Below, in pieces: positions 16,927 through 25,789 of a DNA stretch of 51,035 nt. Location: contig BEIG01000009.1 of NCBI GenBank assembly GCA_002898795.1, positions 1 through 51,035 of the forward strand, read 5' to 3'. Every line of letters starts with the position of its first letter. Positions within the stretch are counted from its first letter, which is position 1. The position numbers were made by a program, and so were the translations under genes. The notes under the pieces were generated by a model, which worked only from the letters and a program-made list of their open reading frames with translations, ran no database searches and was not told the DNA's origin. This DNA comes from a bacterium HR30 (GTDB lineage Bacteria; Desulfobacterota; Binatia; HRBIN30).

Positions 16927-17742
16927 TCATGTCTCGGGGCGTCGAGCCACCGCCAGCACTCCACCGGCTACCAACCATGGAGAAATGGCAAACGCAACGC
17001 GCTGTAGCAGCCGGCCGCGGCGATTCAGTTCCCACCGCTTATGGCCTGGCTTCATCTCGAACATTCCCGCGCGGTAACCGAAAAACGACGATGAGTCGAC
17101 CCACAGTCCCTTGCCCAGTGGCAAATGGAAGTCGTCTGCGTATAGGCGCTGAACAACGAAGCCAGCCTGTTCCAAGAACCGGCGTAATTCGCGTCCGCTG
17201 AAGCGGTACTCGGCAAACTGCAGCTTGAGTCCGCTGCGGCGCTTCTGCCAGTCCCGGAGCCGCCGTAGATGGTTGATCACACACCGCCGCCACGGATTGT
17301 TGTAAGGTACCGAAACCAACGCCACGCCCCCGGGTTTGAGTACACGGTAGAGTTCCTGAAGAGCCAGTGCAGGCCCCGCTTCGTCGTGCTCGATCACCCC
17401 GAGGGAAATCACGCCGCCCAAGCTGCAGTCACGTAGGGGTAAGCGCAAGGTGTCCGACGCAAACACCCACCCCTGCGCACCGTTTTGGGCGGCAGCAACG
17501 AGCGCCGCACGGGCCAAGTCGGTACCGATCACCTTGAACCCGCGGCGCCGAAGGTAAATCACCCACCGGGCGAGCCCACAGCCTGCGTCCACGATCACGC
17601 TATCGCGCGGCAGTTCGCGAAGAAACACAGGCAACGTGGTTTCATAGTCACAAAGTTCCACGTGATCGGCCACGCTGTCGAAGCTCCAGAAAATTTGGCT
17701 GGCGGCGATGCCGGTATCGACCGTGTAATACTTGAAACTCAC
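16927..17742 (-). CDS. SAM-dependent methyltransferase (class I, type 11-like)
   Basis: A 271-residue protein. Motif I is VIVDAGCGLARWVIYL near residue 50, followed by IGTDLARAALVAA, ISLGVIEHDE and LQELYRVLKPGGVALVSVP, the normal order of a class I methyltransferase. In this operon it most likely methylates a sugar or a sugar intermediate of the surface glycan (inference from context). Its ATG overlaps the stop of the upstream glycosyltransferase as ATGA. Confidence 0.85.
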   Translation of the reverse strand: MSFKYYTVDTGIAASQIFWSFDSVADHVELCDYETTLPVFLRELPRDSVIVDAGCGLARWVIYLRRRGFKVIGTDLARAALVAAAQNGAQGWVFASDTLRLPLRDCSLGGVISLGVIEHDEAGPALALQELYRVLKPGGVALVSVPYNNPWRRCVINHLRRLRDWQKRRSGLKLQFAEYRFSGRELRRFLEQAGFVVQRLYADDFHLPLGKGLWVDSSSFFGYRAGMFEMKPGHKRWELNRRGRLLQRVAFAISPWLVAGGVLAVARRPET

Positions 17743-18689
17743 TGGTCCTCCTCCTCTCGTAGGCCGAGCTCGACGAAAGGAATGGGGCGGTCACGCAAGG
17801 CGTCAATCATTCCTCGGACCTTGAGAATCACGCCAGCTTGTTCTCCAGTGACAAATCGCCTCAGGTACTGAAACGGAAGTGTCCCGAGCTGAAAACATGT
17901 GAACTTCGCCCGCTGAAACACGTTGCCATGTTTTTGCACGTAAAGGACCATGTTCCTCCCTGCCAAGTATTGCCGGATGCTGACGTATCCACGCCCTCCA
18001 GAGCTTCCGTGGCCCTTGTGGAGAATCCGGCCCGCCGGGGCAAAAACAATACGATAACCTTTTCGGCGGGCAGTCGTGCACCAGTCAACATCTTCGTGAT
18101 AGGCAAAGTAGGCATCGTCGAAGAGCCCCACGTCTTCGAGGGCTTGGCGGCGCAAGAGCATCGCCGTACCCGGCACCCACTCGACGTCACGCTCCTGGTT
18201 AAAGCGGAAGTCGTCAGGGCAGTAGTATCCCACGAGTCGCACTAAGCCTTGTCGAAAGGTTACGTACCCGTAAGCCACCCAGATACGCGAGGGATCGTCC
18301 CAGGCCAAGATCTTCACTCCGACCGCCGCAATGCGGGGGTCTTGCTCGGCAACCTGAACGGCCTTGGAAAGCACGTCGGGTTCCACCACGGTATCGTTGT
18401 TGAGCACGAAAACGTATTGCGCACCTGCATCGAGCGCATAGCGAATTCCGGCATTGTTACCCCCCGTGAATCCCAAGTTTCGCGGGAGCCGAAGGCATTT
18501 CACCGTTGGAAACCGCGCTTGCAACACAGGTGTCGGGTCAATCCGCGACCCGTTGTCCACAACGATGATTTCAACGTTCGGGTAATCCACGCGCTCGAGG
18601 CTTTCCACGCACTGCAACGTGTCTTCGTTGCCATTCCAGTTGACCACGACTACGGCCACCTTCGGCCGGGTTTCCGCTGGTCTATGCAT
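17739..18689 (-). CDS. Family 2 glycosyltransferase (rhamnosyltransferase-like)
   Basis: A 316-residue GT2 enzyme: VAVVVVNWNGNED, IIVVDNGSRID, LGFTGGNNAGI, YVFVLNNDTVVEPD, GTAMLLRRQALEDVG, FAYHEDVDWCTTARRKGY. It is the closest in layout to the enzymes at 15039 and 15955, so the three appear to derive from duplication and may add successive similar sugars. Starts inside the end of the GT4 gene (8-base overlap) and shares ATGA with the methyltransferase. Confidence 0.9.
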   Translation of the reverse strand: MHRPAETRPKVAVVVVNWNGNEDTLQCVESLERVDYPNVEIIVVDNGSRIDPTPVLQARFPTVKCLRLPRNLGFTGGNNAGIRYALDAGAQYVFVLNNDTVVEPDVLSKAVQVAEQDPRIAAVGVKILAWDDPSRIWVAYGYVTFRQGLVRLVGYYCPDDFRFNQERDVEWVPGTAMLLRRQALEDVGLFDDAYFAYHEDVDWCTTARRKGYRIVFAPAGRILHKGHGSSGGRGYVSIRQYLAGRNMVLYVQKHGNVFQRAKFTCFQLGTLPFQYLRRFVTGEQAGVILKVRGMIDALRDRPIPFVELGLREEEDQ

Positions 18690-19770
18690 CCAATGCCTCG
18701 TGATACACGGTTAATGTCCGCCGTGCGGTGTCCGACCAAGAAAAACGCTTTGCCTGTTCCAAGCCTAATTTTCGAAGTTGCGCACGCACGCTCGGGTCGC
18801 TCAAAACCTGCTGCAGCGCCTCGGCAATGGCCTCCGCGTCAAGCCTCGGCAAGTACAGGGCCGCCGGACCAAGTACCTCCGGGATCGAGGTATGGCGCGG
18901 GGCGATCACGGGACACCCGCATGCCATGGCTTCTAAGAAAGACAGACCAAAGCCTTCGTAGCCGGAGGGGCTACAGAATGCGAGCGCGTTGCGGTAGAGT
19001 GCCGCAAGGACATCGTCGGGCACCTCACCCAGGTAACGTACCCCTGCCGGGAGCTGCTGTAGAAATTCGGGCATGTAGCCAGGTCTTCGGCGACCCACTA
19101 AAAGCAAATGCACACCTCCGAGGTTCAGGCGCGAGTAAGCTTCTACTAACACTTCCACATGCTTCCGGGGCTGCAAGGTTCCGGCGTAGAGAACGTACGG
19201 AGATGGAACTCCCAGGCTTTGCAAAATGAGCTTGTCCCTCTCGGATGCGTCCGGGCGGAAGACCTCTCCCGCTGCAAGCGGCACGACGACCACCTTTGTC
19301 GCCGATACTCCCAGCGTTTCACACAGGTCTTCGCGAGCGTGGGTGCTCACGGTGATCACACGGCGCGCGATGCGTACCGAGAGCGGTACCAACGTTTTCT
19401 GATGCAAGCGTTGCAACCAAGCGAACGACTTTGGTTGGTGAAACACCGCGAGATCGTGCACCGTTACAACTTTTGGGACCCGCCGGCATAGGGGTAAGGT
19501 TCCCTTAGTTCCGTGATACAGGTCGACTCGTTTTTTGCGCAACGCTATGGCCGCGCGTTCTTCCCAAAGCCCTTGCTCCCAAGGGCGCCGGAGGGGAATT
19601 TCGATCACCTCTTTGACTGCCTGTCCCACACCGTCGAGCATCGCGGCTTGGTCGCACACGACCGTCAACTCATGCGATCCCGGCGTTTCTGCCAAAGCTC
19701 GGATGAGCTCCCGAGCGTAACGCGCCGGCCCGCCCCGCACACCTAGAATTGCCCCTATGGCAACGCGCAT
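18682..19770 (-). CDS. Family 4-type (GT-B) glycosyltransferase
   Basis: A 362-residue GT-B enzyme. The N-terminal half begins MRVAIGAILGVRGGPARYARELI; GTKGTLP and VVTVHDLAVFHQP follow. The donor domain has VLYAGTLQPRKHVEVLVEAY and the E-x7-E block GYEGFGLSFLEAMACGCPV. The reading frame continues upstream to 20427, but that part is antisense-frame noise within the next gene; the ATG at 19770 is the family N-terminus. It overlaps the upstream GT2 by 16 bases. Substrate unknown. Confidence 0.9.
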   Translation of the reverse strand: MRVAIGAILGVRGGPARYARELIRALAETPGSHELTVVCDQAAMLDGVGQAVKEVIEIPLRRPWEQGLWEERAAIALRKKRVDLYHGTKGTLPLCRRVPKVVTVHDLAVFHQPKSFAWLQRLHQKTLVPLSVRIARRVITVSTHAREDLCETLGVSATKVVVVPLAAGEVFRPDASERDKLILQSLGVPSPYVLYAGTLQPRKHVEVLVEAYSRLNLGGVHLLLVGRRRPGYMPEFLQQLPAGVRYLGEVPDDVLAALYRNALAFCSPSGYEGFGLSFLEAMACGCPVIAPRHTSIPEVLGPAALYLPRLDAEAIAEALQQVLSDPSVRAQLRKLGLEQAKRFSWSDTARRTLTVYHEALDA

Positions 19771-20696
19771 GGCACGGGTCGAGAAGCCAACTCCGGCGGT
19801 GGGCCCGAGTAACCGTTCACCCCCAGCCAAAGCCCGTGGCACATTTGTTGAACCACGCGCCATTGCCCTCGAGCAGCGTGCAAAAGGACGCTGCCAATAA
19901 AGAGCGCAATCATCGCCGGGCCAACCAGCAACCAGTGCCACGGACGCAGGTGTTCCCGAGCAACCAAAACCAAATTGCGCGACTTCAACACGGCGCTGAC
20001 CGCTGTAAAACTGCCGGCAAATCCTCGCCAGCCTCGATGAGCCACACGAACGCTGGGAACGAGTGCAACCTTGTACCCCTTTTTTCGTGCGCGCAAACAG
20101 AGGTCCACCTCTTCGTAGTATGCAAACAACTCCTCCCGGAAACCGCCAAGTTCTCGCCAACAGCTTCCTGAAACCAGCATACAGCACCCCACGACTCCAC
20201 CTACGAACCGGTACGGTTGCCGAACGAAGCGGTAACGTACCAGGCTCCGCGGAACGGCAAGCAACCAAGGAGCAACCCGTTCCCCAACCGACAACACCCG
20301 CCCGGTTGTTTGGTCCACCACGGTTGGGCCGGCAATGCCCAGCCCTGGAATGGCTTGCGCCACTTCGAGCAAGCGTTGGCAAGCTTCGGCGGGCAACACC
20401 GTATCCTGAGTGAGAAGCAAAAGCCAACGGGCACCGCGTCCAAGTGCTACCTCAGCCGCCTGGTTCGCGGCAGCGGCAAATCCGCGGTTGGTATCGTTCC
20501 AAACCACGTGCATGTGCGAGTTTCCCTTCGCACAGGCTCGTAACGCAGCCCGATCGGAGGGGGATGAATGGTTGTCCACCACCACGACAAAGGACTCGTG
20601 GTAACTTTGCGCCAATGCAGCCCGGATACAGTCGACGGCGAGGGCGCCCCCATTCCACGTAACGACGCAAATGCCGACGAGTTCGCTTTCGCTCAT
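19755..20696 (-). CDS. Family 2 glycosyltransferase
   Basis: A 313-residue GT2 enzyme: VGICVVTWNGG, VVVVDNHSSPSD, NRGFAAAANQAAE, LLLTQDTVLPAEA (the metal site reads TQDT rather than NNDT), VGGVVGCCMLVSGSCWRELGGF, FAYYEEVDLCLRARKKGY. A hydrophobic segment at about 255-275 may anchor it to the membrane. More distant from the three rhamnosyltransferase-like paralogs. It overlaps both neighbours by a few bases. Confidence 0.9.
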   Translation of the reverse strand: MSESELVGICVVTWNGGALAVDCIRAALAQSYHESFVVVVDNHSSPSDRAALRACAKGNSHMHVVWNDTNRGFAAAANQAAEVALGRGARWLLLLTQDTVLPAEACQRLLEVAQAIPGLGIAGPTVVDQTTGRVLSVGERVAPWLLAVPRSLVRYRFVRQPYRFVGGVVGCCMLVSGSCWRELGGFREELFAYYEEVDLCLRARKKGYKVALVPSVRVAHRGWRGFAGSFTAVSAVLKSRNLVLVAREHLRPWHWLLVGPAMIALFIGSVLLHAARGQWRVVQQMCHGLWLGVNGYSGPPPELASRPVPCALP

Positions 20697-21841
20697 ACCA
20701 GTGCTTCGACAAACGACGATAGAAACCGCTTGGCCTGCGCTGAGGGCGAAAATTGCTCGGACAGCAGTTGGGCGGCATTGGTAGCCAAGACTTCCCGCGT
20801 CTCCGGATGACGGTACAGGTCAATCAGCGCTTCGGCCAAGGCTTCGGGATTATTGGGGGGGACAAGGACAATGTTCTCTCCGTGCGTAAAAACCTCGCGC
20901 ACCGCCGGGCTATCCGCAGACACCACCGGCCGCCCCATCGCAGCGCATTGATACACCTTGTTGGGAATAACCATCCTGGCTTTCTGATTGTCGCTGAAGA
21001 TCCCCAAGCACACGTCGTGCTGCGCGATCAGTTGGGGAATCGTTCCGTAGTCTACCCAACCCAGCAGGGTAACGTTGTTCAGCGAAGCTGCATCGAGCTG
21101 CTTCTTCATTTCCGTCCATTGCCAGCCATTGCCGCACAACGTGAAGCGGATGTTGTGCTCTCCTTGTAACCGCTTTGCTGCCGTGAGGATGACCGGCACT
21201 CCATGGAGTGGAAGAAAGGAGCCGTAAAACAAAACGTGCATAGTTTCACTACGAGATCTCGGGGGGGCATATCGGAACAGACTGGTGTCAGCGCCAAGGT
21301 GGAACACGCGGATTTTTTGCGGCGGCACGTTCAACCGGCTCCGCAGATACTCAGCATGGGCGTGTGTGTCGATCACGACGCGATCGGCCAAGTTCAGGCT
21401 TTGGCGATCGAGCCAGGCCAGGAATCGCCTGATAGGAGGGAAATGGCGCGCCACCATCCGATCCTCGATCGTCTCCAACACCGTAACGAGGGGGGCGAAC
21501 ACGAGGCGCCGACCGCGGGTGTAGCCCAAGTGACTCGCCCACAGCACGTCGAGCTGGCCACGAAACCCAGCCACCAAAATTTGCGCAGGACACCTTCGCA
21601 GAAGTGGCCAAAGCCGCGAGGCCGAACGCACATAACGTGCGATGTAAGTGACAACGGCTGCGGGGCGAATGAGCTCGCGGGAAACCAACGGGGTTTCCCG
21701 AAAACTGTCATGACAATGGTGAACCACCAAGCCAGCAGCGTGCGCGGCCTGTACCAAGATGCGGCTTACCGTGTACGAGGCAGGGTACGTACCGAAAAAG
21801 CACACTTGGACGTTGCGCTTTTCCGTCCGGCTTTCCCTCAA
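20693..21841 (-). CDS. Family 4-type (GT-B) glycosyltransferase
   Basis: A 382-residue GT-B enzyme. VCFFGTYPASYTVSRIL starts the acceptor domain; VRVFHLGADTSLF-like text near 185, VLFYGSFLPLHGVPVIL, and PNKVYQCAAMGRPVVSADSPAVREVF form the donor site. The start is a TTG that overlaps the upstream stop as TTGA and is preceded by GGGGGAG at suitable spacing. No ATG is available in the N-terminal part of the frame, so TTG is the best choice. Substrate unknown. Confidence 0.87.
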   Translation of the reverse strand: MRESRTEKRNVQVCFFGTYPASYTVSRILVQAAHAAGLVVHHCHDSFRETPLVSRELIRPAAVVTYIARYVRSASRLWPLLRRCPAQILVAGFRGQLDVLWASHLGYTRGRRLVFAPLVTVLETIEDRMVARHFPPIRRFLAWLDRQSLNLADRVVIDTHAHAEYLRSRLNVPPQKIRVFHLGADTSLFRYAPPRSRSETMHVLFYGSFLPLHGVPVILTAAKRLQGEHNIRFTLCGNGWQWTEMKKQLDAASLNNVTLLGWVDYGTIPQLIAQHDVCLGIFSDNQKARMVIPNKVYQCAAMGRPVVSADSPAVREVFTHGENIVLVPPNNPEALAEALIDLYRHPETREVLATNAAQLLSEQFSPSAQAKRFLSSFVEALV

Positions 21842-22854
21842 CTTCCGCTCCCCCGACGGCGCTGCGCCTCAGAGTATTTGCGGTCAACTTCTTCGATACG
21901 AGGCAACCGTTCACCCAATTCTAAGCAGCGCAAACGAAACAGGATATCCTCGATCAAGTTACGGTTCCCTGCGATCAGGTCGGCCACCAAGCCGATCAGC
22001 ACGGTCTGAAAGCCGATGATAATCAAGAGTACCGTGAGCAGAAGCGATTGGATGTGTCCGCCGCCGGTGCCCGTGAAATAGTAGTACAAGAAGCGAACAC
22101 CAGGAATAAAGCCTGCCAGGATCAGCAGCCCTCCCAAGTAAGAAAAAACTTTTAGCGGCTCGTACAGCGCGTAGATTCGTACGATCGTGGATGCGGATCG
22201 CTTCACGTACTCCCATAAGGAATGGAAGAGCTTCGACTCGCGGGTAGGATAGCTACGAACAGGAACATGGGTAATGGGAAGGCGCTTTTTCCCGGCCTGG
22301 ATGATCGTCTCGATGGTGTAGGTAAAGTCAGAAATTACGTTCAGCCGAAGCGCGGCCTCGCGGCTAAATGCGCGAAAGCCACTGGTCGTGTCGGGAATGC
22401 TAGTACCGGAGAGGGTGCGAACGACCCAACTTCCATAGCGCTGCAACAGCCGCTTACCGCGGGAGAAATGCCGCAGGGTAGACGGGTCGCGATCCCCGAC
22501 CACCATATCCGCCTGGCCTTCGAGGATCGGCCGAATGAGCGCCGGGATATCGGCACCGTCGTACTGGCGATCTCCATCGGTATTCACGATGATATCGGCG
22601 CCAAGCCGCAAACAGGCATCTAACCCGGCCCGAAAGGCCCGAGCCAACCCCCGATTGTTGGGAAAGCGCAAGATGTAGTCTGCGCCTTCCTGGCGAGCAA
22701 TTTCTGCTGTTCGGTCGTGCGAGCCGTCGTCGATCACCAAAACTTCCACGATGTCGACTCCGGGTATAGAACGGGGCAATGACTTTAGCGTGTCCGCCAG
22801 GCATTCTTCCTCGTTTAGGCAAGGGATCTGAATGATGAGCTTCCGTGGTGTCAT
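21838..22854 (-). CDS. Polyprenyl-phosphate-type GT2 glycosyltransferase with C-terminal membrane helices
   Basis: A 338-residue protein. LIIQIPCLNEEECLADTL and VLVIDDGSHDRTAEIAR start a DPM1-like GT2 domain; IIVNTDGDRQYDG holds the DxD site; DTTSGFRAFSREAALRL is the acceptor-site block of this subgroup. Two hydrophobic segments follow at about 240-260 and 275-300. It probably transfers a sugar to a lipid-phosphate carrier or starts a glycan chain. It is the first gene of the nine-gene operon, 80 bases from the divergent membrane-protein gene. Confidence 0.9.
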   Translation of the reverse strand: MTPRKLIIQIPCLNEEECLADTLKSLPRSIPGVDIVEVLVIDDGSHDRTAEIARQEGADYILRFPNNRGLARAFRAGLDACLRLGADIIVNTDGDRQYDGADIPALIRPILEGQADMVVGDRDPSTLRHFSRGKRLLQRYGSWVVRTLSGTSIPDTTSGFRAFSREAALRLNVISDFTYTIETIIQAGKKRLPITHVPVRSYPTRESKLFHSLWEYVKRSASTIVRIYALYEPLKVFSYLGGLLILAGFIPGVRFLYYYFTGTGGGHIQSLLLTVLLIIIGFQTVLIGLVADLIAGNRNLIEDILFRLRCLELGERLPRIEEVDRKYSEAQRRRGSGS

Positions 22855-22934
22855 AGGCGCTTTGCCTCGAACAGGTTGTCACTAGCAGTGGCACGAGTCA
22901 AACACCTCTGCCCAATAGAGTTCCGGAGCGGTCA

Positions 22935-24941
22935 ATGTGGGAAAACCTTGGGGTCGTGATCCGCGTGATGCTCTTCGGTGCCTTGAGTTTTTACCTGCCA
23001 GGTCGTGCCTGGTCCGCTTGGATTTTTGCCGCCCGGAAGCCGACCGCGTTTTTCGTGCCGCCCTTGCTTCTGGAACTAGCGGTCAGCGTGGTCACGGCCA
23101 CTTTGGTGGGTTTCGTCTTATTGGAAGCAAGTGTGTGGTCGCCTCTCACCTTTGCGGCCGTAACGAGTTCGGTCGCTGCTCTCGGTTGGTGGGCCTCACG
23201 GGATAAAGCCAAGCCAGTATATGGGAGGGAGGATCTGCTGCTCCTTTTCGTCGGAGCTGCAGCGGCGTGGTGGCTCCTTCCTCCTTTTGAAGCTCGTTTT
23301 GCCTCAGGAGATGCCACTGGCTACTTGGCCGCTGGGATTCACGCGGCACGGGTGGGCAGTTTCGAGGTGAGCGACCCCACTGTGGGATTGATGGATATCG
23401 ATCTGCGGCGAATTCTGTTCCCCAGTGTTGCAATGGATCGCGGCTCGCCACCCTACTTACGACTGGAGGGTGGCTACGTTTTACAGTCGCTTGACGGTGC
23501 GCAAGTTTTGCCGGCGTTCCATCATGGTATCGTTCCCTGGGTTGCTCTGACTGTCACGCTTGTAGGTTCGAGCGCCGCTGAGTGGGTCTTTGGCGTTTTC
23601 GGGGTGCTTGCACTTGTCGCCGTGTACGGCGTAGCGCGCTCCCTTCAATTATCACCACCTTCTTCCCTGGCGGTCGTGACTCTGGCGGCAGTACAGCCTG
23701 TGTTGTTCTTTTACTGCCGCTTTCCCATGCCTGAAGTGACTGCAGCGTTTTTCCTGTGGTGTGGCGTTGCTCTTGCGTTGGGCGCAGGACCGAGCACCGT
23801 CCAAGCAGTTCTCGCTGGCCTTGCACTCGGATGTGCGGCGCTGATCCGGCTGGAAAATGCATTTTTGGTCTGCACGGGGCTTACCCTAGCTGCCATCCTT
23901 TCACCGCCTGGAACTCGGCTCGCTTGGGCTTTCTTTCCGGCGTTTCTTTTAAGCGGCCACGCCCTACTTCATGCTTACTTTTGGCGCACGCATTATTGGG
24001 GAAATCTCATCAATTTCCTTGCGAGCCAAGCAACCACGACCCGATCTCTTGTTCTCTTTGGGCTAGCGGCTGGCCTGGTCGCTTACACCGTGTGGAGCAA
24101 CCGAGGTGGTCGTAAACTTACCACGGTTCGGGCCCAGGTACTCGCCGTGGCGGTTGCCGTCGCATTCGCCGCCGCGGTACAGCTCTGGGCAAGGAACACC
24201 GCAGAGTGGAGTTTGTTGTGGGATTGGTCTGGCGGCTTACTCCTCATGTTCGGGCTTGCCGGGCTTTTCGTAGCCGCTGCTGCCGCTTCGTCCCTGGCTC
24301 AGACTCTCGTGATTTGCCTCGTTGTCCTATCGGGTCTTGTTTTCTTCCTCGGTCCGCAGGCGACCCCGGCAGATTTGTGGGTGCTGCGCCGGGCGACAAC
24401 GGTGCTGATCCCTGGCCTCTGTTTAACGCTCGTTTGGGGGGCTACGGAACTTTGTCGTCCCTTACCACGGAAGCTGGGAACCTTGTGTCTGTCGGCCACA
24501 TTGTTGCTAGCGCTGTTCGCGCCAGTGCCGAGGTTACTCACCGTGATCAACCAAGAATACTACACCGGTGGGGCCATCCATTCTCAGATGCTCGCAACCT
24601 CCCTAGATCGCCCCGCAGCTCTACTGGTTCACGGATCCCTAGCGCCGCTGAGTATCGCCCCTCTGTTGTGGGCAACCAGCGAGGCGCCGGTCTACTACGT
24701 CACGAACCCACAAGACTGGCTTGTCGCTGACCTCCTGCGTGCGTTGGCTCGGGTAGGCCGTCCGATTTATTTTCTGCTCCCGGGGGATTTACCGCCCTAT
24801 AACCCGCCAGCTAACGGCGGCTGGCGACCACATCTGCGGTATCGGTTTGCCTGGTCCAGTCCGTTTCAAAATCGCCCCTTGGCTGCGCCAACCTGGAAGG
24901 AGATCGACCTCAGCATCTATCGCTGGCAAGCCTCGCCATGA
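22935..24941 (+). CDS. Large multipass membrane protein, GT-C-like
   Basis: A 668-residue protein with at least ten hydrophobic helices up to about residue 545, then a soluble C-terminal part. FASGDATGYLAAGIHAARVGSFE near 125 resembles the first extracytoplasmic loop of GT-C glycosyltransferases of the GT39/ArnT type, where an acidic residue is catalytic. LIRLENAFLV near 300 also fits. No well-known family signature is complete, so the call stays general. It is divergent from the glycosyltransferase operon and may transfer a finished sugar from a lipid carrier (inference). Weak ribosome-binding site (GGAGCGG). Confidence 0.65.
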   Translation: MWENLGVVIRVMLFGALSFYLPGRAWSAWIFAARKPTAFFVPPLLLELAVSVVTATLVGFVLLEASVWSPLTFAAVTSSVAALGWWASRDKAKPVYGREDLLLLFVGAAAAWWLLPPFEARFASGDATGYLAAGIHAARVGSFEVSDPTVGLMDIDLRRILFPSVAMDRGSPPYLRLEGGYVLQSLDGAQVLPAFHHGIVPWVALTVTLVGSSAAEWVFGVFGVLALVAVYGVARSLQLSPPSSLAVVTLAAVQPVLFFYCRFPMPEVTAAFFLWCGVALALGAGPSTVQAVLAGLALGCAALIRLENAFLVCTGLTLAAILSPPGTRLAWAFFPAFLLSGHALLHAYFWRTHYWGNLINFLASQATTTRSLVLFGLAAGLVAYTVWSNRGGRKLTTVRAQVLAVAVAVAFAAAVQLWARNTAEWSLLWDWSGGLLLMFGLAGLFVAAAAASSLAQTLVICLVVLSGLVFFLGPQATPADLWVLRRATTVLIPGLCLTLVWGATELCRPLPRKLGTLCLSATLLLALFAPVPRLLTVINQEYYTGGAIHSQMLATSLDRPAALLVHGSLAPLSIAPLLWATSEAPVYYVTNPQDWLVADLLRALARVGRPIYFLLPGDLPPYNPPANGGWRPHLRYRFAWSSPFQNRPLAAPTWKEIDLSIYRWQASP

Positions 24942-25017
24942 AGCTGGAAGCGTCAGGCCAACGCAGAGGCGTGGCGCCTGGTCGGGCAACACGCTTTCTA
25001 GTTCACAGCCCAAAAAC

Positions 25018-25054
25018 GCGAAGGGCGTCAGGAATAGCTCCTGACGCCCTTCGC
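25018..25054 (-). terminator. Rho-independent terminator after the three-paralog unit
   Basis: A 16-bp perfect stem (GCGAAGGGCGTCAGGA at 25018-25033, its complement at 25039-25054) with loop ATAGC. Read on the minus strand it is followed by GTTTTTG, a T tract, and it lies 37 bases beyond the stop of the last paralog. It may also stop readthrough from the membrane-protein gene on the plus strand, though there is no T tract in that direction. Confidence 0.88.
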
Positions 25055-25091
25055 TCGTCCAAACTACCGAGATTAGACCCAGCTAACTCGG

Positions 25092-25733
25092 CTAGTTCAA
25101 AATACCCGGTCGCGCCACGACGTTGCCATCGTCACAGTTGACGACCTCTGCATCGAGGATCTCGACGTTCTGTTTGGCCAAACCTGTAGGCTGGGAGTTC
25201 TGGCTCAAACACTGGTCGAGCAAAATGGAACCCAAAACGACGCCACGTGGATTTGCCACAAAGCAGTTCGTTGGACCGACAGGACAATCCACGGTTACAT
25301 CCTGGAATGTTACCAACTGGTTGCTCTTAGTTGGATTTTTCGTGCCGACACCCGAACGTGTGGTGCGCAGCGTCAGCCGCACCTTCACCCGCTGGCCATT
25401 CTGCATGCCGAACGCGAGCAACTTCACCTTACCCTGCCCTCCAGTGCCCGGGAAGCGACGCACATCCAAACGGCCAAACGTCATGGTCGCTCCTGCTGGG
25501 TTCGATCCCCCCGGTGGTGGCAACGGGTCAGATTGGGTCGCGAAGCATCCCCCGCTGGGCAAATTCGTTGGTGAAACCACCGTTAGGCCACTCGGCGTAC
25601 AACTGTCAAAGGCACGGGCAAGCCACGTTGAGTAGCGGATTGCCTTGGTCGGAAATCCTGTCACCTGTGCGTAAGCTACGCCGGACCCTAACACCACTGA
25701 GGCCATCGCAGACGCTAGCCAAAACCTTTTCAT
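25092..25733 (-). CDS. Secreted protein of an unrecognised family, paralog 3 of 3
   Basis: A 213-residue protein. Residues 1-22 are a Sec signal peptide ending VAYA before QVTGFP. The mature part shares an ordered set of blocks with the next two genes: TWLARAFDSCTPSGLTVVSP, GGC, a strand with KVKLLAFG, GVGTKNPTKS, VTFQDVTVDC, CL, NVEILDAEVVN, and the terminal ARPGILN. This copy has a Pro/Gly-rich insert around residue 75 and extra cysteines. No enzyme motif, lipobox or membrane helix is present. I do not recognise the family; a beta-sandwich fold is a guess from alternating hydrophobic strands. The ATG at 25733 follows GGAGGG; a GTG two codons earlier is possible. Confidence 0.85.
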   Translation of the reverse strand: MKRFWLASAMASVVLGSGVAYAQVTGFPTKAIRYSTWLARAFDSCTPSGLTVVSPTNLPSGGCFATQSDPLPPPGGSNPAGATMTFGRLDVRRFPGTGGQGKVKLLAFGMQNGQRVKVRLTLRTTRSGVGTKNPTKSNQLVTFQDVTVDCPVGPTNCFVANPRGVVLGSILLDQCLSQNSQPTGLAKQNVEILDAEVVNCDDGNVVARPGILN

Positions 25734-25789
25734 TCTCACCCTCCCTCGCGCTCTATATATCTCAATTCACCTTCACGTTTCGTTCACCA

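Noticed and set aside
19771-20427. Upstream extension of the GT4 frame
   Set aside because: It lies within the neighbouring GT2 gene in another frame and has no glycosyltransferase features.
25018-25054. Possible CRISPR-type or mobile-element inverted repeat
   Set aside because: It occurs once, has a 5-base loop and a T tract on the minus strand; a terminator explains it.
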